Shown: positions 32,336 to 44,208 of the stretch, in pieces
How positions within the stretch are numbered: position 1 is the first letter of the stretch
Layout: the number at the start of each line of letters is the position of its first letter
Source of the DNA: Phellopilus nigrolimitatus
Lineage: Eukaryota > Basidiomycota > Agaricomycetes > Hymenochaetales > Hymenochaetaceae
Assembly: GCA_021029095.1 (NCBI GenBank)
Contig: JAJOHG010000178.1
Span: 1-51,936 of the forward strand
Length of the DNA: 51,936 nt
Direction: 5' to 3'
The notes under the pieces: generated by a model
What the model was told of the DNA's origin: nothing
Databases searched by the model: none
The model's input: only the letters and a program-made list of their open reading frames with translations
Made by a program: the position numbers and the translations under genes

Positions 32336-32834
32336 GGTTGAGTGCAAGAGTTGTGTTGACGCTGGAGTGCTTTCTCAACTAGATTATATATGCTGGGAAG
32401 CACGGTGGCTGGTGGCTTGAGGAACGTGGCATTTGAGGTAATAGCTGTGCTCGAGTCAGCCACAAAGACGTGGTGACTAGGATAATAGAAGATTGAAAAC
32501 GCGTGCCAGGGTAAAGTCCACTGGGTAACTGGTTTGTATTGTTCTCGTCGTGATCATGAGTCATGTCCGAATGGTCCATGCATTATACTGTAACGATTTT
32601 CAAGCAAGTTGAGAAAACCTGGCCTGTAGCTTGTCGCAGACTCAGACATACGGGAGCCAAAAAGACTCAGAACTTGAACATGAGGCAGAAAGAACTTCAT
32701 ATGTCTACCCGATAAGTACTAGTATAACCTATAAATGGTATATTGAGGTATACATATTGTAACCCCATATACCCACAAGCAGACAACTAGTAAGACTTGA
32801 CCACATCTAACGCAACCACCGCAAGGATTTGACG
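32336..32834. promoter_or_regulatory. Divergent promoter region, ClpB-like / coatomer epsilon
   Basis: About 0.5 kb between opposed start codons. A TATA-like box TATAAATGG at 32730-32738 lies about 97 bp upstream of the coatomer gene ATG. Confidence 0.45.
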
Positions 32835-33942
32835 ATGGACTCATCAGATCTCTATCATGTCAAACAGCAATTCACGTTAGGCATGTCTATTCGTCTTCGT
32901 GAATAGGAAGAAAAAGTGCTCAATTTTCTTGTTTGTACTTCAGGCGCGTACAAATCGCTCGCCGACCTCGCACTTCCCGACGCGTCTGCACCGGATCACA
33001 CCTCCTTTGTGCTCTACAAGGCGCGCGCACTCATCGCGCTCGGCCAGGCCAAGGCAGCAGAGGCGCTCATTCCAGAAGACACAGAAGCATTTCCGCTCAA
33101 GGCCGCGCGCGCGCTCGCTGCAGCCGTCGATGGCGATGGGGACTCGGACGCCGCGCTAGAGACTCTGCGTGACCTCTGCGTGGAGATCGACGGCGAGGAT
33201 CTCAGCGTGGCGGAGAAATGGTACGTACGCGTGCTGGCTGGAACCGCGTTTGCCCGTGCAGGCGAGGTCGAGGAGGCGCTGGAGACGCTTGGCGTGGGTT
33301 CAAATAAAGAGAGCCTCGAAGCGTGCGTGCACTACCCTTAACTATTCTTACTTAATATTTATTCGTGAGCGGATAGAGTGTCGCTCGTTGTGCAGATCTA
33401 CCTTTCGCTCGCACGCGCAGACCTTGCCAGGCGGGAGTACCAGCGTGCGCTCGCATGGGCGGAGGACGACCTCCTGCTGCAGTCCATCGAGGCTGCCCTC
33501 GGGCTGGCCACCGGGGCAGACGCCTACGCAAACAGCGCGTCGTACTATACCGAGCAGCTCGGAAACCCCGCTCTGTCATCTTCGCATCTGCTCACTTCGC
33601 GCGGGGTCGCGCGGCTGCTACGTGGTGAAGTGCATGAGGCGCGGTCAGATCTCGAAGAGGTGCTGAAGGGTGCGGACACGGACGATGAAGAGGCTCTAGG
33701 AGCGAGCGTGGTGGTTGCTGGGCTGGGCGCTAACAAGAAAGGGGAGGCTGATGAGCTGTTCAGGTAAGCCAGGATCGAGATTTAAATTTGCTCTCATTAA
33801 CGATGTTGCATTTTGTAGCCAATTGTCCACAAAATACCCTACAAACCCGCTAGTTCTCGAAGCGCAGGAGAAGAGCGCGCTCTTCGACGAGTGTGCTGCA
33901 AAGTTCGAGATCCCGCCTCTTGCTGTGCCGATTCATGCTTAG
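32835..33942 (+). CDS. SEC28: Coatomer subunit epsilon
   Basis: COPI coat subunit acting in retrograde Golgi-to-ER vesicles. Four exons (32835-32880, 32944-33322, 33377-33763, 33819-33942) give about 311 aa, normal for the family, built of TPR-like helical repeats. Recognisable parts are LYHVKQQFTLGAYKSLADLA, DHTSFVLYKARALIALGQ, VQIYLSLARADLARREYQ, DDLLLQSIEAALGLATGADAY, SASYYTEQL and NPLVLEAQEKSALFDECAAK. Intron 1 (32881-32943) begins GCATGT after TTAG, a GC-AG intron; only this splice joins QFTL to GAYKS in frame. The gene symbol follows the yeast orthologue. Confidence 0.93.
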
Positions 33943-34401
33943 CATCCCTCTCCGTTGTTTTGTTTTGGTTGATACAACTGTTTATATTGCACAGGAATAA
34001 GAATCGTAATTCAGACAAGCGAAGGCCAGATGCTGCAATAGGCCTCAGACCCCCTCCTCCAACCCGCCAAGTGTGATTCTGGCCGACATCAATGATCAGA
34101 GTAGTCTGACGACGGCAATTGCTTCGGCTTCCATAAAGCAAGACGTAGATGCCGTCTTGTGCATGACATGATTCCATATAGATCGGGCAACTGAAGCGAA
34201 TACCATGTCTTCCAAAACAATGAAGGCGGAACTGCTGAGGCGGGACGAGAGCGGGCGGCAGAAGCAGTTGCGCACAGCGATATTCGAAGACCCTACCTTA
34301 TCTTGGCACTAAGTAATTTTTGTAATGAGGTCAGAGTGAGATGGGAGTTACTGAATAAACAAATAGAGCAAACACTCCAAATCAATTATTATGTGTGCAC
34401 C
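33943..34401. terminator. Convergent 3' region of coatomer epsilon and GMC genes
   Basis: 459 bp between two stop codons facing each other. It must hold both poly(A) regions; no signal stands out and no gene is present. Confidence 0.35.
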
Positions 34402-36477
34402 TCAATGACCTCCATTCAGCAGCTCCGCGCACTTCTCTCCCACCATGACAGAAGGAGCTTGGAGGTGCGTAGCAAGAATCTGAGGGAAAATGCTACTGTC
34501 TGCAACACGGAGGCTCCGTACTCCATGGACACGAAGGTCGTCGTCGACGACCCCAGGAGCGGGATCGTTCTCAGGTGCCATCCTACAGGAAGAAGAGTAA
34601 TGGAACGTCGTCCTGGCCCATTTCTTGATGTATGCATCAAGATCGGCATCCGAATCGCTCGCAGGAACACGATAATCCGTCATCGGATACCCGTCCTTGC
34701 GCATCTGCTTGGCGAGCGCCAGCGAGAGACGCAAGGACGCCCGGAGCACCTTCCAATCTTCGGGAGCCGCCAGCGTGCCAAGCTCACACTGGAGAGGATC
34801 ATTTGGGTTGCTCGAAGCAAGGCGGATTGTCCCAGTTGACTGGGGTCGGAGGAGTACGTTGAGGAAACCGAAAACACCGTGGCTCTTGTCGAACGGCACT
34901 CCTGTGCCATCGTACGCGATCTGGATAGCAAATTATTTGTGTCTGAGAGGATGTTCGAGGCATATTTAAATTAGCTTACGGGAATGATCTCAATGTCAGG
35001 TATGTTTGCTGGGTCTCGCGCATTGAGTTGTAACGCGCTTGCGTGTAGGTTCGACTCTGCATCCAGCAAGTCGGATTTTACAAAAATGCCTGATTCGAGG
35101 ACGGGCGAAAGGAGAAGTCCGGTTCCGCGAGTCATGTACTTCACGAATTCTCGCATAAAAGTGAAGAACCGCTTCTCGATACTGAGAAGCGAGTCTTCCA
35201 TTGGGACCTGGAAGACAATCGGCACGGCAAGATGATCTTGCTAAGGGAGACGATGAGGATCTTGTAATTGCTCAAGTGATATCCGATGATACGTACAAAA
35301 TGCGATCCTACACCTGGAAGATCCTTCATGACCGGGATACCAAGAGATTTTAGATGGTCTTGCGGGCCTACACCACTTTACATGTTCCATATGAATATCA
35401 AAAATTTATCATAAAAAGAAGTACGAACGAACCTCAACTGGAGAAGTTGCGGATTGCCGAAGGGCCCGCTGCAAAGAATGACCTCTCGCTTCACAGATAC
35501 GTACGACGTCCGCGAGTTAGAAAATGCAGACTGAAGATAAACACCCTTAGCGCGCGGTATGCCCTCCGAGTCGGATCCAGGCGCGATGTCGATTTTAGTT
35601 GCGATCGTCCCGGTACATATCGCCAGACGAGACTTGCGCGAAAGAACCAATTTAAGTGGGAGAAACGCGGCGAATGACGAATTCCTATAGCCATTTTGAT
35701 TGATCGTAAATTGCGCTTTTCCGAATCCCAATGCCGGACTACTGGACGAATTCATGTCACCGATAGACGGTAGGCCGAGCTTTTTCCCAGCTTCGAAAAC
35801 ACTTATAATAGGATGAGCAGGCAGTCTAATGCACTAAGAAATAAATTCTACCGAGTTGTAGTCGGAAAATACGTTATGTCGTGACTGCGCGTCGTCCATT
35901 CACCTGCGCAAATAAAAAATTAATTGATCAGTCATCTGAACAAGTAGTGAGTACTTACCATCACGGCCTCGCTCTGGGCCAGCAGCGTTATCCAAATTAC
36001 GCTCGCCTTTCTTAAACAAAGGTAGCACATCGTCGTAGCTCCACCCTTTTCTGCCCGCAGCACTCCAGGCGTTGTACTCCGCAGCAATACCGCGCGTGTA
36101 CAGCATGGAATTAATTCTTGAGGTGCCACCCAGCACCTTCCCGCTATACAGCTGCTGCGTCCGTCCGTCAACGAACTTCTGTGGCAGACTGTCTCGCTTA
36201 TACGTTCGCGATCCGTCGGAGGCGAAGTCCGTGGAAAACAGGGGGACTCGAGACGCCCAGGTATCGGCGGCTAGGCCTCTCTCGACCAGAAGAACTGAAA
36301 CGGATGGGTCGCTGCTCAAGCGATTGGCAAGCGCGCAGCCAGCGGTTCCTCCGCCTAAGACGGTCAGTTGTTTTCTTTGCCAACACTAATGGAGAGCCCA
36401 CCGATTATGATATAATCATATTCTTCCGCCAGAGACTGGCATGTAAGTTCAGGATACGATGAGGAGAAAGGCCACAT
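34402..36477 (-). CDS. GMC oxidoreductase, aryl-alcohol-oxidase-like
   Basis: FAD-dependent alcohol oxidase or dehydrogenase family. The protein starts MWPFSSSYPELTCQSLAEEY without a clear signal peptide; YDYIIIG followed after an intron by GGTAGCALANRL is the dinucleotide-binding fold, then GKVLGGTSRINSMLYTRG (GMC signature 1) and REVILCSGPFGNPQLLQLRG (signature 2). The C-terminal domain carries ARTTFHYSSSCRMAPENDPA and ATHLQAPSVMVGEKCAELL, supplying the two conserved catalytic-site His positions. Six or more introns splice without a lesion; one includes GTATTTTC to ATTAG near 35825-35872. Substrate is not determinable. It could be an intracellular or unconventional alcohol oxidase of the AAO group used in lignocellulose or secondary metabolism. 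Confidence 0.9.
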
Positions 36478-37707
36478 AGCGCTGCGATTTTGTACAACGT
36501 GAGACGTGGACGTGGATAAAATGCGTACTTTCGTTCGTGCTTATAATCAGTTTTAATAAGGTCGAAAGTTTGGTGGCCGGCGTCCTCCTGCTAAATATAC
36601 CCGAGCCTTCTTGATAAATGCAGACGAACGAACTATCTTATAAGAGATGGTAGGCTTATAGTAGAATTCATCTCGAAATAAGGCGAGAAGCCTGTTCGGA
36701 GTGAAGTTTGCATCCGAAGTTCACTTCCGATGCTGATATTTTCGTATGATTTGATCGCAAGTTGTTACCAACAAATGTTACATGTAAACAAATTCGTTCA
36801 TCACCAACAATGGAAGAAAGATTGTCAAATATTACAAAGTTACGGACCTCCAAAGCTTCGTTCAAATGGCGAATCTGCGCATGGTGGGCTGTCTTGATGA
36901 TCTTCACGCATTTGGCAGGCTCGGATTTAACCGTTCTATTTTGATCTCCGCATCAAATGATAGATAACCTTGCGGTGCGGTCTGGATTCGGCGCTGAGAG
37001 AAACAGTGCCAAAACAAATGCCAAGTACAGAGAATCCAGCGCGCTTTGATCTTTGATGTCAGAACGTGAAGCAGTGTAAGTACTTCGGCTACACTACATA
37101 ATCATGCTTCGTCATTGGTCCGCTTTTTTCTGTCTTACCTAGGCCCTTCAACAAAGGACACGCTCTGGGCGATATTTGATGCCGAGCTTGACGAATAATC
37201 TTAGGTCTCAGGTTCTCAGGCCCGCTATTCGTGCACAATTGATCTTGTTTTGTCTTGTCGTGTTTCACTTTGTGTGTGAAAAACTCAGATTGCCATCATA
37301 TGGCGATTTTCAGGCTATACCGACTAACGCCACATTCCCAAACTGCGCCTTAGCTGTCTAATGGATACTCTACACTGGCTCGTTTGATCGGAACAATGCG
37401 GCCGTTCATTTTGCTTGATAGGAAAGTAGGTTTAGAGGCGGTTCCCAGCCACTGCCCGGTCGTTCGACCCCCTGACTCCACCCTTCTTGACGAGGGTTGA
37501 GAAGCACTGATGAACTCAGTCCTCCAGAAGACAACCCATCGCTAGCGAACCTATGACTAGCGGCGTCCCCTCTGTCTGCCTATACTTAGTGTGAGCATTC
37601 TATTAATTATGATCAACTATGAAAGTGAAGTTTTATAAAGTATGCGCTAATCTTTGCCATTTGGCGCTTGCCCAGCCTAAACGTCTACAACCCTGCAGCC
37701 TACGGAT
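36478..37707. promoter_or_regulatory. Divergent intergenic region, no gene recognised
   Basis: 1.23 kb between the starts of the GMC (-) and seven-helix (+) genes. No other coding signal was seen. Confidence 0.4.
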
Positions 37708-38964
37708 ATGTCTGCTGCAGCGAGTCTTCCTCCGCCTCCGCCTCCGGGCCTGAATTATACTGCGGCGATTAAACCATCCCTGACTTTCATCCTCGTTATG
37801 ACACCTTTGGGATCCATGATAGTGCCGATCATCATCCTACTCTTTTTCTTTTCTAGCCCAGTGTCTCGCTCTCTCCCTATATTCTACCTAAACATCTTTG
37901 CATGCCTCATCGGATTGCTCGAGGCATTTCTTAATGGGGCCCTCGAAGTAAAACAAATTCTTTACCCGACAGAAACTATCCCGCAAGCTCTTTTCCTTGC
38001 AACGATCGCTAGCGTGGTCCTGTCTCCCGTCATTATCGACTCGATTCTTCTCATACGAGTCCTCGCCTTCTACCCAGCTCGTACGTCGCCATTACGAGAC
38101 CGGATCAAAGTGCTCGTCTTCCCCGTCCTTGTGAAATGCGGCAGATTCATCGTTGTCGTTTTGTACCTTCACAGCTTTACTGTGGAGTCTAAAAACGTTG
38201 GGAGTGTTCTCTTAGTCGGGACGGTATCTTGGTTTAGGAATCCCTACATCTTGACAGAGTGGGTCCTTCAGATGGTGGATAACTCGTACGCCTTATTTTG
38301 TTTCCTGAACGACGAAATTTATTCATTTGAATCCAGATATTCGTCACTCTTCTTTTTATACAAGTTACGCTTATTTGACAAGTTTGGTAGAGCAGGATGG
38401 GTTGACCGACACCGTGTGTGCTCACGATTCTCGTATATAAATGGTGTATTGACGTTCCTGTCCTCAGCTACTGTGCTCACTCGCATCCGCGGGCTCTTCT
38501 ACATTGCACTAGGGAATTTCGTCTTTCCCGTCATCCTAAACATCGCACAGATTGTGCTCATTTCCTCTGACCGATCGTTTCTCGACGGGACGTATGTTCT
38601 GGTGGTTAACAACTTCGTAACAATCATTGGTGTCGTCTTTGCGACAATCTGGACCTCTGGACAGTCGTGGAATCGCTCGACCTTTGGCAGCACGGGCTCG
38701 ACTTGGAACCAACAGGAGAGCGACAAATTGAGCACCCTTCAGCATTCTGGGGCGTCGCGACAGGCGCGTATCAGGCTTCCCAACGCACGGCCTATCGCAT
38801 CGAGTCCTCGCATCTCCTCGAAGCCGCGCGCAAATGCCGGCGGGTATGATGATGGTTCCAGCATTGAAATGAATGAGACTCGACTTGGGGATTATGATGG
38901 GTCAAGAAACTCTCTGAACAAAGGAGAAAGAAGCCTGATAATGGAAGGTCGCTCGCCAGTGTGA
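37708..38964 (+). CDS. Seven-helix membrane protein, second orphan
   Basis: The frame is open over 418 codons, starting MSAAASLPPPPPPGLNYTAA. Hydrophobic helices include MIVPIIILLFFFS, FYLNIFACLIGLLEAFL, LFLATIASVVLSPVIIDSIL, GLFYIALGNFVFPVILNIAQ and VLVVNNFVTIIGVVFATIW; the tail is Ser-rich and hydrophilic. An in-frame, stop-free intron is likely at 38286-38336 (GTACGC to CCAG, 51 nt): removing it joins MVDNS to YSSLFFLYKLR, the usual form in basidiomycete relatives. A second one may lie at 38387-38467 (81 nt). The true protein is then about 370-400 aa. Receptor-like topology; ligand and function unknown. Confidence 0.75.
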   Translation: MSAAASLPPPPPPGLNYTAAIKPSLTFILVMTPLGSMIVPIIILLFFFSSPVSRSLPIFYLNIFACLIGLLEAFLNGALEVKQILYPTETIPQALFLATIASVVLSPVIIDSILLIRVLAFYPARTSPLRDRIKVLVFPVLVKCGRFIVVVLYLHSFTVESKNVGSVLLVGTVSWFRNPYILTEWVLQMVDNSYALFCFLNDEIYSFESRYSSLFFLYKLRLFDKFGRAGWVDRHRVCSRFSYINGVLTFLSSATVLTRIRGLFYIALGNFVFPVILNIAQIVLISSDRSFLDGTYVLVVNNFVTIIGVVFATIWTSGQSWNRSTFGSTGSTWNQQESDKLSTLQHSGASRQARIRLPNARPIASSPRISSKPRANAGGYDDGSSIEMNETRLGDYDGSRNSLNKGERSLIMEGRSPV

Positions 38965-39519
38965 AGGAGATTTTCAGATACTCTCCTATGCCGCATGGTT
39001 TTCTCTCGTCATCTTCTCTGATTATTTTTCGTGCTTGTGCAAGTGAATTTTCCAGAATCACGTATACGCATATTTTTATTCCTCTCTTTCTCTCTTTCCA
39101 ACATGGCTTGCCTGGCTTCCGATGATCGTTGTACAGGCGTATATTCATCACGTAAAACGTACGGTCGTCCAAATGTATCCAAGATACTTAGTACGTGTAT
39201 CTGAGCCGTTTAGTCCACTGTATTAACCAAGCCGTTTTGGCTCGCTTTGCGAAGTCGAGAACAGTCTCCTAGTGAGTGGACCGGGTCCACACCTAAGGAG
39301 GATGACTTTCATTCTAGATACCATGAGAATTTACGGTCTGGAAAATAAGGTGCCGGTTGAAAATGGCTGCTGAGCGTATCAATCTTTTGTGCAGATTGAG
39401 GGGAAAAGCATATAGCTGGCTGGAGTGATGTGCACGCTCATGAAGTCATTCGCTCGGCAATCAGCAGACGCACGTGGCAGAGGATTACCGCGAATTTGCA
39501 AACTGCGCGTCCTGACCGG
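38965..39519. other. Intergenic region, nothing recognised
   Basis: About 0.55 kb of 3' flank of the seven-helix gene; no coding or repeat signal was identified. Confidence 0.35.
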
Positions 39520-39960
39520 TGCTCGAGCAGCCATACTTGTTTATTTCGTACATCTGCTGCTGCACGGCAAGGTGCACGATGTGCAGATTGATCTCAGGGG
39601 AGAGGAGATTTCGAAGCCGGATCTTTCAGTGGACGACCACGGAGAAGCGCAAAGTGCGACCAGAGCGTGGTACCGCTGGGCAGTCCTGGTGAGTCATGAT
39701 TCAGGAACTAGTTGTATATCAACTTCTTAATAGTTCTCGTGCTTTCTTGGGAGAATCACACTCGAAATACCTGCGAATTCGCTTGTCCTCGAAGCGCAGG
39801 AGAAGAGCGCCCCTCCAAAGAAAGCGCTCGAAACTCAAAATTCTGCCTTTGGCCGTTTCTAGTTAATACAGCTTGTCTACAATGCACAGGAACAATACTG
39901 ACTCGTTTATCGGTGCACAACTCGATACAGACCGAGACGAGGCAAGACATATTAACAAGT
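39520..39960 (+). pseudogene. Degenerate fragment of coatomer epsilon (3' part)
   Basis: Segments such as CTCGAAGCGCAGGAGAAGAG CGC near 39785-39812, a region around 39590-39690 resembling the exon 3 end, and TTGCACAGGAA-like 3' flank follow the order of 33600-34000 in the intact gene. An intron-like GTGAGT to ATAG remains between the two parts, so this is a DNA-level copy and not a retrocopy. Frame is lost. Confidence 0.55.
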
Positions 39961-41431
39961 TAGTTAAGAAAAGAAAAAGGTAGGAAATCAAAGCCGGGAG
40001 AGACAACTTCGGAGGCTTGGTTAAGGTTGATAACAATGTCAGGTACAATCAATTTTGCCTTTTCCCATGAACAAGTCATTTCGCTAATTACTCCTGTGAT
40101 AACGTGTCTTAGTATGCCGGGTTTATAACGCACTTCTATCACAGAATGAACGTAGGGTCTATCTAAGAGATCAGACCTCAAAGACGCCGTCTCACGTTCT
40201 AATTTAACGGTATCCTGAATGCGACGCAAGCATGTTCACTGCGTCCATTATGATATCTGCAACAGTCCGGGTATCTTCTGTCTCCTGCTGGAACGGAGCT
40301 TCGAAGGTCCATACTTCTATGTGATACCGTGGAACCATTTTTTTGATTGTTGGTGATGATCGAACTTCCTAGTTAAGTGGCGACGCTGCAAATCTGCGGT
40401 CAAATCATACAAAACTTCACGGAAGCGATAAACTATTGAAATACAACCTCAATCTCCCCTCAAGCGAATTCTATGTGATGGCCGCGGAAAACTCCTAATG
40501 GAATTCGGCTTATGCACACTTGGGTAGGAGAACATGTCGATCATTAAACTCTGATTTCATGCTTTGGAAACGCCAACGAAAGTGCTCAACGTTGCAGCTG
40601 TAATGCCAAGCTTAGCTGGCATGTCCTTCTTTTTTCAGCTTTGATGATCAACGAGCGCGAAATCTGAAAAGCAGGACGTGAGAATACCCAGTAAAAAAGG
40701 CGCTGATGCTGAACATCCTGATTTTCAGTAGTCCAGCATCCTAATGAAACGTCCAACGAAGTTCGCACAGTCGCAAGATATACGTTATCTAGGTTTCGCA
40801 AAATGCCATCTTTCGGGTGCTGTCTGCGTTTTTTATTCTGGTTACCGGCGGTCTTAGAAGCCGTAATGCTAGCCTACGGCCCAATGGCTACGATTTACCT
40901 CTGCATTTCATAACGATATGTTATATGTATGTGCTGCCACTGGAAGCATCTAATTCACTTGCCCAGATGGTGTATGTTGCTCGACATTGTCCGTGTTCAG
41001 GCCGCTGATTTTATAGAACTTAGCGTCAAGAAGCCCACCGTCGTATTCGGGCTTGTCCTAGTTCATGTGGGTACTTATATCCACCGACCGGGGACGGTGG
41101 GCATCGGGGACGGTGGGTACAGCGAGAAGCGAATTTCCTGTTAGCTTAATCTTACCATTATAATAGGTTTACGAACACGCATGATAATCTCACTTTGGGA
41201 TTGCGCACTGCCGTTCACAGCTCAGTTCGTTTAGCCCGAGAGCTTCGCAAAACAAGACCATCACGTACCGCCATGATCGCATGCGTTCGAATCGATCTTT
41301 TATTCTCGTTGCGCCCAAATGACTTCAGTCCGTTTGCTGAAGTATAAATACACATCATGATGTTGTCTGTATCGGCATGACTCCCATAAAACTCAGCATT
41401 AGTTGTGCACTATCGCTAGCAGCATAGGAGA
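39961..41431. other. Intergenic region, nothing recognised
   Basis: About 1.5 kb with only short overlapping ORFs. It includes GGGGACGGTGGG repeated twice near 41091-41116. It precedes the P450 gene and should hold its promoter. Confidence 0.35.
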
Positions 41432-43646
41432 ATGTTCGACCCTTTGAGCCACGGTTCTTTACAGCTTGCGCTGCCAGTGCTTGCCTTGACCTTATTGGCA
41501 CAAAAACTAATGGTTTGCATCATATCTCGTGCCCGAACCTATAGCCCTAACACACTCTGCGAACATACAGAAGCATCGACGAACCGACAAGACATCTTGT
41601 CCCCCAGTCGTCCAGATTTCTGTACTTTTTTCCGAATATCGTTTGACCTTCCCCTTGTTAATTTAAACTAAATCCTAGGCAGAAGAGATTTTCCTTAACC
41701 CACGAGCGGCCTATGAAAATGCTCTCAAGGATTTCGGGCATATCGTTGCTGTTCAACGGAAGGGAAGGGTGAGTGATCCTAACAGCACTCAATGGGGCCC
41801 GTGTATTGCGGAGACTTTGTATCTGATTTCATCGAATTCCAGCTTGAATACATCGTTGATGATACACTAACACATGAGGTTTTGACATCGAATTCAGCCT
41901 TTAGCTTCGAGGAGGGCACTGCTACCGTACGTAGACGCAATACATATCCCGCATTGCTACTAAAAATAAAATAAAATCTAGATCCTCAACCTGCATTACT
42001 TTTATAGGCTTTCTGGATCCTTTTTCGAGGATCTCGACGACCTCGTGCGCAACGGGATCGTTGCGCGAATGTCATTGATTGTAGAACAAGGTGAGTTTAT
42101 CTTCGAGAATGCAAAATGTTTACGAAGCTCATGATCGCGCCTTCAGTGTTTCCGATTTTCTTGAGGCACACTAGTGGACTTATGGGATCAACGCACAATA
42201 AAACGAGCTCCGATAGTCCTGCTCTACCTGTGGATATCTTTGACCTTGCGCATAAGAGCATCTCTGAGGCTATGACTCTTACAATTCTGGGACCCGTGCG
42301 TCATTTACTAATTTTACTGATAGTGAGGCTTGATAATGTTTCTCTAAGAAATTCGTCACTGAAAGGAATCTCGCCATCGTCGAGAAAGTCGCTAAAGAGA
42401 TCGCCGAACTCACCGGCTTGTACCAGAACAGGTCCTTGTGGGCGCGTTCATTCCCCGGCGTGTGGAAACTAGTTACATGGTAAGTCAGTGTGCAAGCACT
42501 CGCAAGACATTAATCTGATTACTCGCAGGACGCGTGTGATAGTCACATCAATTGTCCCCTTCTTCTTTGCAATAGGTCCTCAAGTATGGGAAGAACTACA
42601 TCCGAACACGGATTACCAGACTGAATTCGATGATGAGGACGTGGAAGTGAGTAATTAAAATATTCATTGGATGGGACTAGTCTAAGCTATGAGTTGTAGG
42701 GGAGTGTTTTGGAGTATCTTTCTCGGAAGAATCTGAGGCAGCCATCGGTCAAAGGTCGCATGTCCATGATAACAACATTTTTACGCGTCATGAGTCTTAT
42801 CTTAGGGTTGGTGCTCGCAGTTTATTCTCGATATGTTATATTAAATTTCTTCCCCCCTTTTTCCAAGAATTGTCTTTGCTTCTGTGCACCAGACGTGAGT
42901 TGAGATTCAGGTGTTTGACGATCGTACTTCATTAAAAATATTGCAGGGCGTCGGTTGTTGTGTGGATTGTTTTCGAGATCGCCGCCCGTCCAGAGTACAT
43001 TCCAGCCCTGAGAGACGAGATGATCTCTAGTGCAGCTGTCGATCCAATAACGAAGCATCCCGCCGCTAGTTATGAGGCTCTCCAAAACGCAGAGTATCTC
43101 GATTCTTTCGTACGAGAAGTCATGCGCACAAAAGGAGATACTCTGAGTACATGCAGAAAGACCACGCAAGACGTTACGATCGGGGAATATAAAATACCGA
43201 AAGGTATGTCTAGCATTTTAAGAGTACTGGTTTAAGTGTACGACTTCGCCTGAACAAAACAAACAGGCTTTCTAGTCATTCCAATGGCGACTCTTTCACA
43301 TTCGAGTACGAAGTATCACGGCGCGGACGCTGCGGAATTCAACGGCGAACGATGGGTCTCTACCGGAAAACAGGCGGTCAAGCTTAGCACCTCGTACTTC
43401 CCGTTCGGTCTGGGTCGCTGGGCGTGCCCTGGGAGAGTACTCGCGGTTGCAGGCATGTTTCCATTTTTCCTATTTCTCGTAAGCATTCAACTGACTACCG
43501 GCACAGAGATCAAAATGATTGTATGGGCAATACTTTGCCAAGCGACTCCTATTCTCGAGGGAAACTCTTATCGCATCGTCGACCCTCTCAACACCACCTC
43601 AGTGCCTCCTGAGGGCAATCTAATGCTTCTTCCGCTAGATGGATAA
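41432..43646 (+). CDS. Cytochrome P450 monooxygenase
   Basis: About ten small exons. The first encodes a hydrophobic stretch (LQLALPVLALTLLAQKLM), consistent with an ER anchor. Further on are LEYIVDDTLTHEVLTSNSAF, LHYFYRLSGSFFEDLDDLV, LTGLYQNRSLWARSFPGVWK, VVWIVFEIAARPEYIPALRDE, K-helix SFVREVMR (ExxR), DVTIGEYKIPKG, and the haem loop FPFGLGRWACPGRVLA with the Cys thiolate codon at 43425-43427. The I-helix region is atypical: no clear AGxxT was found around 42790-42960, perhaps because of an unplaced intron. Substrate unknown. The first exon boundaries are the least certain part; the catalytic half looks intact. Confidence 0.82.
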
Positions 43647-44208
43647 GTTCATTAGCTACCTTTACTTGTTTTGTATTCTTCGATAATTCCACATGTATTA
43701 TATTATCTCTAACCAATGTGGATTTGCTCTAAAAGTTCTGTTCTATATCCCGACATCCCGCCACCTTCCCTCCGCAAAACATAATAAATGGAGTAAAGAG
43801 AAGAACGAGGTTGAGAGAGACGAAGGGCCGAAATGCAATTTTGAAGAGTTATAGTATATGCGCCCAAGGAGGACCAATTTGGATTTAGCCTCCTAGTTTA
43901 TTCTCTAATAATGTATAAATCTCTTGTCTGAAGTGGGAACCGACTTCATGCGCCACGGCAATTTCGACTTCGCACTAATGATCAATAGGCAAAGCAGACT
44001 ACCGACCTAATAATCTTCCCTGTCGATTCCGACTAGTTCATACAGCTGTGTGTATTTGTTCAGGACTAATAATACACTGTTTATACACACATACATCGGT
44101 GTGGAATTGGACAAAGCCAGAGACGGTCACAAATCAATGAATGAAAAAAAGGAAAATCGAAAAAAGTAGGAATCCAGCTCAAAGTAAAGCAAACCAATTG
44201 CTGAGCAT
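43647..44208. terminator. Convergent 3' region, no gene recognised
   Basis: 562 bp between facing stop codons of the P450 (+) and the small membrane protein (-). AT-rich, with no coding signal. Confidence 0.35.

Noticed and set aside
37440..37520. Possible tRNA B-box (GGTCGTTCGACCCCC)
   Set aside because: No A-box at the right distance and no cloverleaf could be folded around it. A GTTCGAATC near 41287 was dismissed for the same reason.
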